Source of the DNA: Elusimicrobiota bacterium
GTDB lineage: Bacteria > Elusimicrobiota > Elusimicrobia > UBA1565 > UBA9628
Length of the DNA: 10,361 nucleotides
Direction: 5' to 3'
Assembly (NCBI GenBank): GCA_028865585.1
Contig: JAGWJU010000027.1
Span: 1 to 10,361, forward strand
How positions within the stretch are numbered: the first letter of the stretch is position 1; every line of letters begins with the position of its first letter. Made by a program: the position numbers and the translations under genes. Shown here piece by piece: positions 1-6,909 of the stretch. Below the pieces are notes generated by a model. The model saw nothing but the letters and a program-made list of their open reading frames with translations. It ran no database searches and was not told where the DNA came from.

Positions 1-477
1 AATTATTTGGACTATCTCGAAGGGGATCTCTATCACGATCCGACCCGTCGCCATTTGGCGGAACATGAGCCTGCGCTTTTAGCCCTCTTAAAGGCTCAAA
101 AAGCGCTGGCCAAAGCTAATCTTTTAACGGAAGCCGTTCCCGAGGCGGAAGCGCTCGGCGCGACCGTGGAGCGTCGGGTTTCTGATGGCGCCGGGTTCGC
201 GTCCATTTTGGCCGAATATAAGGATAAAGGGGGGGGAACTCTCCATCTGATCCGCTTCCTGGCGCGGGCGCGGTCTTTCTTGAAAAATCTGCCGGAACAG
301 GATTTCCGGATCGTCTGGGAGGGAGGTTCATTCGTTCTTTATTGGTCCCAGGAAAAGGCGCCCGGAATCGCCGATTTGCGCGTTTTTAGGGACCGGTTAA
401 ACCTCCATTTAAGGCTCGCGGAAGCTGAAATCCATCGGGGGGAAGACAAGAAGCCGGTGCCCGCCTGTGTCAGGTGA
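1..477 (+). CDS. Unrecognised protein, C-terminal part only
   Basis: The frame is open from the first base of the window and stops at TGA 475-477, so the gene starts upstream and only about the last 158 residues are visible. A TTG at base 7 could in principle be a start, but nothing resembling a ribosome binding site can be seen and the two codons before it are also open, so a 5'-truncated gene is more likely. The visible part is charged and mostly helical in character: an Ala/Leu/Lys-rich helix around residues 25-45, a Gly-rich turn (GGG) in the middle, and a short hydrophobic strand-like run (SFVLYW) before a final Leu/Arg/Glu-rich helix. I see no catalytic motif, Cys cluster or membrane segment and do not recognise the family. 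It ends just before the promoter of the downstream operon, so it belongs to a separate upstream transcription unit. Its codon use looks less G+C-biased than the downstream genes. Confidence 0.6.
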   Translation, partial: NYLDYLEGDLYHDPTRRHLAEHEPALLALLKAQKALAKANLLTEAVPEAEALGATVERRVSDGAGFASILAEYKDKGGGTLHLIRFLARARSFLKNLPEQDFRIVWEGGSFVLYWSQEKAPGIADLRVFRDRLNLHLRLAEAEIHRGEDKKPVPACVR

Positions 478-485
478 AGTCGCCA

Positions 486-514
486 TTGACAAGGTGGGCG
501 CCCCCCGCTATCCT
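486..514 (+). promoter_or_regulatory. Sigma70-type promoter for the radical SAM operon
   Basis: A perfect -35 hexamer TTGACA lies at 486-491 and a -10 hexamer TATCCT (4 of 6 matches to TATAAT) at 509-514, separated by exactly 17 bp. The element starts 9 bases after the stop of the upstream gene and is the only convincing promoter in the window. Transcription would be expected to begin near 520-522, leaving about 11-13 bases before the ATG at 533. It would serve the whole downstream gene run, since later junctions are too tight for separate promoters. Confidence 0.75.
493..506. promoter_or_regulatory. Inverted repeat inside the promoter spacer
   Basis: The spacer between the -35 and -10 boxes contains GGTGGGC/GCCCCCC, an imperfect 14-bp inverted repeat centred between 499 and 500 with one mismatched pair. 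Its core GGGCGCCC is a perfect 8-bp palindrome. The position would suit a dimeric regulator, but short G+C-rich palindromes arise easily by chance and there is no second copy for comparison. This is suggestive only. Confidence 0.2.
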
Positions 515-532
515 TAGTAGAATTACCCTTTG

Positions 533-1705
533 ATGAACACCTTAACCCGTGAAGCCCAAGAACTGGCCGCGGCCGCGCAAAAAACGGCCCCTTCTTTTTC
601 CGCGAGGAGGCTCCGTTTTTTGGAGCAGCGCCAGCGCGAAAACGTCGCCCTCAACAACCGGGAATGGGAAGAGAAAAAAACGATTTTATCCAGCACACCG
701 CAACGAATCTTCCTGCAGATCAACGCCGTGTGCAACGCGGACTGCGTTTTCTGCTCCAAAGGCTATGATTACCCGCTCTTCCGCATCGACGAATACAGGG
801 AAAAATATGGGAAGCAGGTAACTCCCGTCCTGCAGAAAGCGCGCGAGGTTATTCTGACCGGATCCGGGGAATTCTTGGGCCTCCCGGACGCGCCTAAAAT
901 TATCCGCTATTTCAACGAGGAATTCCCGCACGTTGAAAAATACGTCGCCACCAATGCGTCCCACCTGAAACCTGAAATCGTGGAGCTGATCGCGGACTCC
1001 GGCAGCCGCTACACGCTGCAGCTCTCTCTGCACGGCAGCGACGAGGCGACGCACAAGCAGATGATGCGCTACAACGCTTACCCGCGCGTGATGGAGAACA
1101 TCCGCCGGCTGATGGAGGCTCGCGGCCGCAGCGGAAACCTTTCGGTGTCTTTTATGTTCGTCATGACGACCTTGAACGTGGAAAATCTCCCGGATTTTGT
1201 GCGCTTCGCCAAGGAAATGGGAGCCGAGCGCGTGCTGGCCGGCTACTTCTATATTTACGAGTCCCAGCAGAAATATCTGTCCCTCTACTTCAAACAGGAT
1301 TTGGCCAACCGCATCATCGACGAGGCCCGGCGCGTGGCCGAAGAAGTGGGCATCGAGGTCCGCCTGCCGCATAAGTTCGGACAGCCGCCCGAGACGGCGG
1401 CCAAGCCGACCTCGTGCATCGAGCCATGGCACCAGGTGATGATCAACCCCGATGGGGCGATTCTTCCCTGCGACGTGTACGGCGGCTTCAACGAGAACTT
1501 GAACCAAAAAAGCTTTGCGGAAATCTGGAACGGCCCGGCTTACCGCGCCATCCGAACGGCTCTTCGCAACGGCGGAGGATGCCTGACAACCTGCCCGCGC
1601 CACAATCCCATCGGCATCAACGATTGGCGCGCTCACGTCATCCACCGGCCCAAGGAGGACCGACAGATCGCGAAGGAATACCGGGAGGCCCTGAGAAAGC
1701 CATGA
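533..1705 (+). CDS. Radical SAM protein with SPASM-like C-terminal domain
   Basis: This 390-residue protein (counting from ATG 533) carries the radical SAM [4Fe-4S] motif CX3CX2C as CNADCVFC at C67, C71 and C74, after an N-terminal helix of about 55 residues. The usual GGEP-like SAM-binding motif appears as TGSGE at about 109-113. A LSLHGSDEATH segment near 165-175 matches the part of the barrel found in SPASM-type radical SAM proteins. The C-terminus has CX12GX4C (C295, C313) and CX3C (C350, C354), enough for one auxiliary Fe-S cluster. Family knowledge says such enzymes cleave SAM to a 5'-deoxyadenosyl radical and often modify peptides; the substrate here is unknown. TTG 530 sits directly before the ATG and is an alternative start. 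No Shine-Dalgarno sequence precedes either, and the predicted leader is only about 12 bases. It is the first gene of the operon and overlaps the next by ATGA. It is more distant from the five short paralogs that follow. Confidence 0.88.
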   Translation: MNTLTREAQELAAAAQKTAPSFSARRLRFLEQRQRENVALNNREWEEKKTILSSTPQRIFLQINAVCNADCVFCSKGYDYPLFRIDEYREKYGKQVTPVLQKAREVILTGSGEFLGLPDAPKIIRYFNEEFPHVEKYVATNASHLKPEIVELIADSGSRYTLQLSLHGSDEATHKQMMRYNAYPRVMENIRRLMEARGRSGNLSVSFMFVMTTLNVENLPDFVRFAKEMGAERVLAGYFYIYESQQKYLSLYFKQDLANRIIDEARRVAEEVGIEVRLPHKFGQPPETAAKPTSCIEPWHQVMINPDGAILPCDVYGGFNENLNQKSFAEIWNGPAYRAIRTALRNGGGCLTTCPRHNPIGINDWRAHVIHRPKEDRQIAKEYREALRKP

Positions 1706-2664
1706 ACGCCGAGACCTCCCTGAACATGGCTTCCGCCCTGCCCAAGCGCCGGGTGGTCTTCGCCTGGGACATGCACTACAGCTGCAACTACCGCTGCCCC
1801 TATTGCTGGTACACCACGACCGGCTGGACGGAGCTGGCCAAGAAAAGCGTCTACAAGACCGCCCAGGAGTGGGCCGAAGTCTGGGAGCGGATGCACCGCA
1901 AATACGGCCGCTGCCAGCTGCGCATCACCGCGGGAGAGCCGTTCACCTATCCGGATTTCCCCGACATCATCACAACGCTGACGCAATGGCACGATGTGCA
2001 AATCACCAGCAATTGCTCCAACACCGAAGCTATGGAGAGATTCGCCTCTCATGCCGATCCGGGGAGGGTCGAGGTGGACTGCACATTCCATCCCTTGCAA
2101 GGGGAGTTTGAAACTTTCGTGGAAAACGTCCTGCGCCTGCGGCGGCGCAAGTTCACCGCCAACGTTTGCTACCTTGCCTATCCCCCGCAGATGCCTCAGA
2201 TGGGAGAGTTCAAAAAGCGCTTCAAAGATCGCGGCGTCTACATGAACATGGCCATTTTTTGGGGGCGCTACAAGGACAAGGACTACCCGTTCGCCTACAC
2301 GGATCAGGAGAAGGCGTGGATCAAGGAAGTCATCGGCTACGAGACGGGGCCGGAAACCGTGAACCTTGATCCGCTCGTCATCCGCGGCAAAGTCTGCGGC
2401 GCGGGGCAACGCTACGCAGTGGTGCAAGCGGACGGCAAGGTCTATCGCTGCGGCCAACTCTGCCATGAAGGCATGTCGCTGGGCAGCATCTTTGATCCGA
2501 CGTTCGAGCTTTTCCCGACTGGGCGCGCCTGCTCTGTAGACTACTGCAAATCAAAGGAGTTCCAGGCGGCCTGGGAGGACGAGGGAAAGCAAGCGATGCT
2601 TGAGGAAAATAAAATCTCCGCGGCGGGCGCGGCCTCCATCGGGGCGCCCTTGCAGGGCCTATGA
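1702..2664 (+). CDS. Radical SAM protein, short paralog family, copy 1
   Basis: A 320-residue protein with CX3CX2C as CNYRCPYC (C28, C32, C35). The conserved Trp pair W57/W61 (WAEVW) is followed by AGEP at 77-80, where other copies have GGEP. Mid-protein landmarks shared with the paralogs are FHP (about 129-131), a YPP (WPP in other copies) at 160-162 and YPFAYTDQE near 195-203. The C-terminus has CX12GX4CX3C (C232, C250, C254) and CX4C (C277, C282). This looks like half a SPASM domain able to hold one auxiliary cluster, but it lacks the final Cys of the CX4CXC seen in the other copies. The start at ATG 1702 overlaps the preceding TGA as ATGA, which favours translational coupling; the frame is open further upstream, but that is out-of-frame sequence of the previous gene. 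The last 25 residues are a loose Ala/Gly tail. The enzyme would be a cytosolic SAM-radical catalyst; its substrate is unknown. Confidence 0.88.
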   Translation: MNAETSLNMASALPKRRVVFAWDMHYSCNYRCPYCWYTTTGWTELAKKSVYKTAQEWAEVWERMHRKYGRCQLRITAGEPFTYPDFPDIITTLTQWHDVQITSNCSNTEAMERFASHADPGRVEVDCTFHPLQGEFETFVENVLRLRRRKFTANVCYLAYPPQMPQMGEFKKRFKDRGVYMNMAIFWGRYKDKDYPFAYTDQEKAWIKEVIGYETGPETVNLDPLVIRGKVCGAGQRYAVVQADGKVYRCGQLCHEGMSLGSIFDPTFELFPTGRACSVDYCKSKEFQAAWEDEGKQAMLEENKISAAGAASIGAPLQGL

Positions 2665-2864
2665 GCGAGACAAGTGCGAGGTCCGCTTTAAGTCAAACAA
2701 GGGAGCCGTCCTGGCCCTGGTGGAGCAATGAGGCCTGGGATCGGACCTCGTTTACCTGGGATTTGTGGTACGGCTGCAACTATCGCTGCTCCTACTGCTG
2801 GTGGGAGATGGACGATTTGTGGGCGGATTTGGCCAAGAAGCACCTCATTCTTCCTCCCGAGAAA

Positions 2865-2867
2865 TGA
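2865..2867 (+). other. Internal TGA codon at a conserved Trp position
   Basis: The codon context is GAG AAA TGA CTC GCG TGC TGG GAG CGG. The matching stretch in the preceding paralog is CAG GAG TGG GCC GAA GTC TGG GAG CGG, so TGA lies opposite TGG with the following TGG GAG CGG identical. TGA is the normal stop of several genes in this window (1703, 2662, 4501, 7565, 8934, 9485), so general reassignment of TGA is not supported. The base after the stop is C, a context known to weaken UGA termination in bacteria, so some read-through cannot be excluded. Confidence 0.85.
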
Positions 2868-3642
2868 CTCGCGTGCTGGGAGCGGATTTATGATCGCTAT
2901 GGAACGGTGCGCGTGGACGTGCTCGGCGGCGAGCCGATGCGCTACCCGTCTTGGAAGGAGCTTTTCGAAGGGCTCTCGCGGCGGCATTTGGTTTCCATCA
3001 CGACCAACCTGTCCATCTCGATGGCGGATTTGCGGGACATCACGGACAAAATTTCTCCGGAACGCATTCATTTTGCGGCCAGCTATCATCCGCAGTTCGC
3101 CAAGTGGGAGGATTTCGTCGAAAAAGTGGGCTTTCTAAAAAGCCGCGGCTACGCGCCCCACGTCCTGGTCGTGGCGTGGCCGCCGCTTCTTGGGGATCTT
3201 CCCCGCTGGAGCGAGGCCTTTAAAAAAATGGACGTTCCCTTCACCACGAGCGTTTTCCAGGGCAAGCACGAGGGACGCGAGTATCCGGATTCCTATACCA
3301 ACGAGGAAAAGGCCTTGCTGGGCCTGACGATTCCGGTCGCAGAGGAGCAGCGCTACCGCCTGGAGCGGGAAAGCACGCGAGGCAAGCTCTGCGGCGCCGG
3401 ACACGTCTATGCGAACATCAAGGCCAACGGCGACGTTTATCGCTGCGGTCAGGACTGCCTGGGCGGAGCCAAGCCTTTCGGGAATATTTTCGATGCGAAC
3501 TTCGGCCTCCACGATTCGCCGGAGCCATGCCCCTACCGGCACTGCAGCTGCGGCGAGTTCGCGTTCTTGTGGGAGGATTGGAGCCGGAAAAAGGGCCGCC
3601 GCGAACTCGCGGTCGCCGATTCGCTGCGGCGCGGAGCGGCGC

Positions 3643-3648
3643 GGGAGG
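3643..3648 (+). promoter_or_regulatory. Ribosome binding site setting the GTG 3655 start
   Basis: GGGAGG ends 6 bases before GTG 3655. This supports a GTG start for the third short radical SAM paralog, although the frame is open well upstream and contains earlier ATG codons that would read across the end of the preceding gene. Confidence 0.7.
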
Positions 3649-3654
3649 CGGGGC

Positions 3655-4503
3655 GTGGCTAATCCGCAGGTGCGCTTTACCTGGAACATCCATTGGAGCT
3701 GCAACTTTCGCTGCTCCTATTGCTTCTTCGACGGGCATTGGGCGGAGTACGGCCGCCGCAACGTCTACCAGACGGTGGAGCAGTGGATGGGGCACTGGCG
3801 GCGCATCTACGAGAAATATGGTCGGTGCTATTTGACCATCAACGGCGGCGAGCCCTTCGCCTATCCTAATTTCGTGGAGTTGATGGTCCAAGTCTCGGCG
3901 CTGCACTGGCCCATCAACGTCACGACCAATACCTCGCTGCATTTGAAGGAATTCGTCGAACGCGTCGACCCGGCGAAAGTTTCCATCTCCATCAGCTTTC
4001 ACCCGCAGTACCACAAAATCGACGAGTTCCTAAAGACAGTGAAGTTTTTGCGGGATCATAAGGCCAATATCGGCTGCATCAACTTCGTCGCCTGGCCGCC
4101 GTTCCTGAACGATTTGTCGGACTATATCCGGCGCTTCCAGGAGATCGGAGAGAGCCTCAAGGTCATCCCGTTCATCGGGGCCTACGAGGGCGTGAACTAC
4201 CCCGACCACTATAACGAGGAGCAGAAAAAAATCCTGGGCCTGAGCGACAACTGGCTGGAGAGCAAGCGCCATAAAGGCATGCTCTGCCGCGCCGGGAACC
4301 AGTCGGCGCTTCTTTTGCCGACCGGCAAGGTGGCCCGCTGCGGGCAAATCGGCGATCGCTATCTTATCGGAGACTTTTTTCAGGAAGGGTTTTCCTTGAT
4401 GAAGGAGCCCATGCCCTGCGACGAGCAGTTCTGCCCCTGCGACGAATGGAAGGTCATCCCGGATGAAAAGCCGCCGGAAAAAGCGGGGGCATGGCTGCCA
4501 TGA
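3655..4503 (+). CDS. Radical SAM protein, short paralog family, copy 3
   Basis: This 282-residue protein is the shortest copy and starts almost directly at the barrel. It has CX3CX2C as CNFRCSYC (C16, C20, C23), the Trp pair W44/W48, GGEP at 64-67, SFHPQY at 114-119, AWPP at 146-149 and YPDHYNEE near 182-189. The C-terminal auxiliary region reads CX12GX4C (C211, C229) and CX4CXC (C255, C260, C262). It lacks the extra Cys that follows the GX4C element in the other four copies. GTG 3655 was chosen because of the GGGAGG at 3643-3648 and because it overlaps the preceding stop by 8 bases; homology to the other paralogs also begins here (VRFTW-type strand). It ends in a Pro/Lys-rich tail that overlaps the next gene. 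It is predicted to be a SAM-radical enzyme of unknown substrate. Confidence 0.88.
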   Translation: MANPQVRFTWNIHWSCNFRCSYCFFDGHWAEYGRRNVYQTVEQWMGHWRRIYEKYGRCYLTINGGEPFAYPNFVELMVQVSALHWPINVTTNTSLHLKEFVERVDPAKVSISISFHPQYHKIDEFLKTVKFLRDHKANIGCINFVAWPPFLNDLSDYIRRFQEIGESLKVIPFIGAYEGVNYPDHYNEEQKKILGLSDNWLESKRHKGMLCRAGNQSALLLPTGKVARCGQIGDRYLIGDFFQEGFSLMKEPMPCDEQFCPCDEWKVIPDEKPPEKAGAWLP

Positions 4504-5813
4504 TCCGCCTGGCTCTGGTGCAATGCCCCGTTTGGGGCGTGGACGATCCGCCTTTGGGACTGGCGCAGCTGCTTGGGTGCGTCGCGCACTGCAACCACCA
4601 TGCGCGCCCGTTCGATCTCAATGTCAGGCTGTGGAAGGAGTGCGCGCAGGATGAGAAGCGCTTTTGGAGCCGGGAAGCGCTGCCCCTCTGGAACGACCGG
4701 CCCTGGACCGCGGAACGAGCGCGAGCTTGGGAGGCTAAACTCGCGCGCTACGCGGAGGATATCTTGTCGGATGATCCGCAGGCCGTGCTGTTCTGGGCCG
4801 CCGAGGGCTCGCAGTGGTTCAGTCTTGAAGCGGCCAAGCGCGTCAAAGCGAAGAACGCGGCCGTTAAAATTTTTATCGGCGGTCCGTATTTCAACGCCGC
4901 CTCCCGCGTCGACGCCTTTATCGCGGAGCCCTGCCTTGACGGCGTCATCGCGGGCTCGGCCGACGACTTGTTGGCGAAGCTCCTGGGTCTCTACCAAGCC
5001 TGCGGCCGCTGGATGCCTTTGCCCGGGATGACCGTCAAGGAAAAGGGAATGGTCGAGCGCGGCGGGCGCCCCGTGCCTTTTACGTTCGACTGGGATTTGG
5101 CGCCGCTGTGCGATTTCTCCGGCTTCGCGACCGAGCTCTACCGCAAGCCGCTTCAAATGCCGGTTGCCTCAAGCCGCGGCTGCCATTGGTCCCACCCGTC
5201 GTGCGCGCGGGACTATTGGGGCAAGTACTCCTTTAAGAGCGGCGACCGGATTTTCAGCGAGGTGGCCAAGGCCTTGCAGGGTCAGAAATTCTGGCGGCAT
5301 ATCCAGTTCTACGATTTGGACGCCAACGGAAAGCCGGACAGCCTCAAGCGCTTCAGCGAGATGATTCTCGAGAACCGGCTTCCCGAGGCCGGCCTGACTT
5401 GGAGCGCGCGCGTTTCTCTGGATTCGGCGCCGGACGCGCAAAGGCTTGAATTTTTCGCGCGCGCGGGCTGCCGCGAAATCGTCTACGGCTTGGAGACGGA
5501 GCCGTCGGCCGAGACGGCCGGCGCGGCGGAGCGGATTTTGCGGGAGACGCACGCGGCCGGCATCGGCTGCATCGTTTCTGCGGCCGCGCTTGACAGGTTT
5601 GGCGCTTGGGTCGACGGCGTCGAAGCCGAACGGACGGTTTTGGACGCCCCAGCCCGACATCGGGGCTTGGACGCGGGCGCTGCGGCGCAACGGAAGCGGT
5701 TTGAGCCGCTGCGCCGGTCTTTGGATATGGAGTGGTCTCCGTTTTTTAGCCAAGGGACGGCGGGCCTTCGCGGCAGCCGTTGCGCTAAGTCCGCCGCGCT
5801 AGCGGCGCACTAA
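4500..5813 (+). CDS. B12-binding-type radical SAM-like protein, degenerate cluster motif
   Basis: From ATG 4500 this is a 437-residue protein. The N-terminal 170 residues look like the Rossmann-type cobalamin-binding domain of B12-dependent radical SAM proteins: a hydrophobic strand with PPLGLAQLLG near 17-26, a VKIFIGGPY strand-turn at about 122-130, and a DGVIAGSADD segment near 147-156. The barrel part begins with SSRGC at about 224-228. The cluster motif reads C228-X3-H232-X2-C235, so the middle Cys of CX3CX2C is replaced by His. Later parts fit the family: a strand with YDLDANG (271-277), WSARVSLD (301-308), and an AGCREIVYGLETEPS segment (322-336). After about residue 355 the sequence becomes Ala/Arg-rich and loses recognisable family features; another frame may hold the original end. 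ATG 4500 overlaps the previous TGA as ATGA; ATG 4491 in the same frame is the alternative. It may be a decayed or repurposed enzyme. The 19 bases after it are the widest gap in the operon. Confidence 0.75.
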   Translation: MIRLALVQCPVWGVDDPPLGLAQLLGCVAHCNHHARPFDLNVRLWKECAQDEKRFWSREALPLWNDRPWTAERARAWEAKLARYAEDILSDDPQAVLFWAAEGSQWFSLEAAKRVKAKNAAVKIFIGGPYFNAASRVDAFIAEPCLDGVIAGSADDLLAKLLGLYQACGRWMPLPGMTVKEKGMVERGGRPVPFTFDWDLAPLCDFSGFATELYRKPLQMPVASSRGCHWSHPSCARDYWGKYSFKSGDRIFSEVAKALQGQKFWRHIQFYDLDANGKPDSLKRFSEMILENRLPEAGLTWSARVSLDSAPDAQRLEFFARAGCREIVYGLETEPSAETAGAAERILRETHAAGIGCIVSAAALDRFGAWVDGVEAERTVLDAPARHRGLDAGAAAQRKRFEPLRRSLDMEWSPFFSQGTAGLRGSRCAKSAALAAH

Positions 5814-5822
5814 AGAAAACAG

Positions 5823-5829
5823 GGAGGAG
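5823..5829 (+). promoter_or_regulatory. Strong ribosome binding site
   Basis: GGAGGAG lies 3 bases before ATG 5833 within the 19-base gap after the B12-type gene. It is the best Shine-Dalgarno match in the window. It fits this gene being translated independently, rather than by stop-start coupling as at most other junctions. Confidence 0.75.
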
Positions 5830-5832
5830 CTT

Positions 5833-6909
5833 ATGGGATCGTGTGGGACGGGCGGTTGCAGCGGGTGCGGCACCAAACATGACGGCCCGCAGGCTCCCGA
5901 AGGCGACATGGTCGCGCACGGAGAACTGGACGCGGCCATTCCCCATGAGAAGCAGGAGTACCGGCCTCTCTTGCCCCGCCGCGCGCCGCCTTACAAGGTG
6001 CATTGGAATTGGGAAATCATGCTGCCCTGCAATTACCGCTGCAGCTACTGCGTGGTCCACAACGAGGCGGCGCAATACCTCGTTCAAGGAGTGTCCGAGT
6101 GGCGCAAGATCTGGGAGCGGATTTTTAAGCTCTACGGCTGCTGCCAGGTTCGTTTCGCCGGCGGCGAGCCGACCATCTATCCGCATTTCATCGACTTGGT
6201 CGGCATGATCTTGGAGATGCACACTGTGGATATCACGACCAACCTGAGCTTTGACGTCGAAGAGTGGATCAAGAAAGTTCCCAGCCAGGGCATCGCGATT
6301 TCCGGTAGCCTGCACCTGGAGCACCAAAAGCCGGAGGACTTTCTCAAAAAACTTCTGATCCTGCGCAACAAGGGCAACCAGCTGATTTCCGCCTCGCTGG
6401 TCGCCTATCCGACCTATTTGGATAAAATTGACGGGATTCGGGCCATGTTCGAAAAGGAGCAGGTCCTTTTCAAGATCATCCCCTTCAACGGCGTCTATCA
6501 GGGCAAGCGCTACCCCGGCGCCTACACCGATGAGGAAAGGATTCTGCTGGGCATGCAGGTGCAGCGCTCCCAGGATGAGCTCGGCAAGACGCTCAACAAG
6601 CAGTGGCAGGACTATGCCAACGCCAAGCCCAACGATAAGAACTTCATGGGCATGCCCTGCCACATGGGCGAGATGTACGCCAAGATTTATTCCGACGGCA
6701 CGGTGCGCCGCTGCTGCCACACGGGCGTCGACATCCTGGGCCACATCACCGATCCGAACCTAAAGCTCTTCGAAGGCCCGGAGCCCTGCACCGTCATGAG
6801 CTGCAGCTGCTGGAAGCCCATGGTTGCCGGGAAATACGAGGAGAAGGTCCATATGCTCTGGCAGTCGGCGAATCATCCCGTTTATCCTGAGAAGGCGCCC
6901 AATGCCTAA
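5833..6909 (+). CDS. Radical SAM short paralog, copy 4, Cys/Gly-rich N-terminus
   Basis: A 358-residue protein beginning with a Cys/Gly-rich segment (C4, C9, C12 within the first 14 residues) and a linker of about 40 residues. The barrel follows, with CX3CX2C as CNYRCSYC (C66, C70, C73), the Trp pair W90/W94, GGEP at 110-113 and TTNLS near 135-139. The usual FHP motif is replaced by SLHLEH. IIPFNGVYQGKRYP lies at about 215-228 and a YTDEE segment near 231-235. The auxiliary region has CX12GX4C followed at once by a second Cys (C276, C294, C295), then CX4CXC (C319, C324, C326). The double CC and the Cys/Gly N-terminus are shared with the copy at 7569, so these two form a subfamily. The start is fixed by the strong ribosome binding site at 5823-5829. 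The N-terminal Cys could hold metal or be a modified or sulfur-carrying segment; that is inference. The gene overlaps the next one. Confidence 0.9.
   Translation: MGSCGTGGCSGCGTKHDGPQAPEGDMVAHGELDAAIPHEKQEYRPLLPRRAPPYKVHWNWEIMLPCNYRCSYCVVHNEAAQYLVQGVSEWRKIWERIFKLYGCCQVRFAGGEPTIYPHFIDLVGMILEMHTVDITTNLSFDVEEWIKKVPSQGIAISGSLHLEHQKPEDFLKKLLILRNKGNQLISASLVAYPTYLDKIDGIRAMFEKEQVLFKIIPFNGVYQGKRYPGAYTDEERILLGMQVQRSQDELGKTLNKQWQDYANAKPNDKNFMGMPCHMGEMYAKIYSDGTVRRCCHTGVDILGHITDPNLKLFEGPEPCTVMSCSCWKPMVAGKYEEKVHMLWQSANHPVYPEKAPNA

Larger units (their letters stand above)
2661..3662 (+). pseudogene. Radical SAM short paralog, copy 2, with in-frame TGA
   Basis: From ATG 2661 the frame gives a typical N-terminus with CNYRCSYC (C39, C43, C46), then meets TGA at codon 69. 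The same frame stays open for 264 more codons to TAA 3660-3662 and encodes the rest of the family fold: GGEP at 89-92, SYHPQF, AWPP, a YPDSYTNEE segment, CX12GX4CX3C (C244, C262, C266) and CX4CXC (C290, C295, C297). The TGA falls where every other paralog has the first Trp of a WXXXW pair. The simplest reading is a single TGG-to-TGA change in an otherwise intact 333-residue gene: a recent nonsense mutation, a base error, or a read-through site. Neither fragment alone should work, because the first holds only the cluster motif and the second only the SAM-binding and auxiliary-cluster parts. The start overlaps the previous stop as ATGA, and the end overlaps the next gene by 8 bases. Confidence 0.85.

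Noticed and set aside
686..1645. A 319-codon open frame on the - strand
   Set aside because: It lies wholly opposite the first radical SAM gene, has no recognisable motif, and is expected when G+C-rich codons leave the antisense frame free of stops. A similar one at 5785-6744 opposite radical SAM copy 4 is rejected for the same reason.
1414..1701. Longer N-terminus for radical SAM copy 1 from ATG 1414
   Set aside because: The extra 96 residues are the out-of-frame reading of the previous gene, are rich in Arg and Pro, and have no family similarity; the ATGA overlap at 1702 is the natural start. The same reasoning removes upstream extensions of the genes starting at 3655, 6902 and 8933.
2646..2658. 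Hairpin GCCCT-TGC-AGGGC just before ATG 2661
   Set aside because: The stem is only 5 bp, lies inside coding sequence, has no T-run, and is within what chance gives at this base composition.
2865..2930. Selenocysteine at the internal TGA
   Set aside because: The paralogs have Trp, not Cys or Sec, at this position, and I see no clear hairpin just downstream of the type needed for bacterial selenocysteine insertion.
2907..3662. Independent gene starting at GTG 2907
   Set aside because: It would lack the CX3CX2C motif, has no ribosome binding site, and is in the same frame as the upstream part; it is the second half of one interrupted gene.
5590..5618. TTGACA as a promoter -35 within the B12-type gene
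   Set aside because: The sequence 17 bp downstream (GACGGC) does not resemble a -10 box.
5814..5832. Hidden precursor peptide or terminator in the gap after the B12-type gene
   Set aside because: The gap is only 19 bases and holds the ribosome binding site of the next gene; there is no room for a peptide gene and no hairpin with a T-run.
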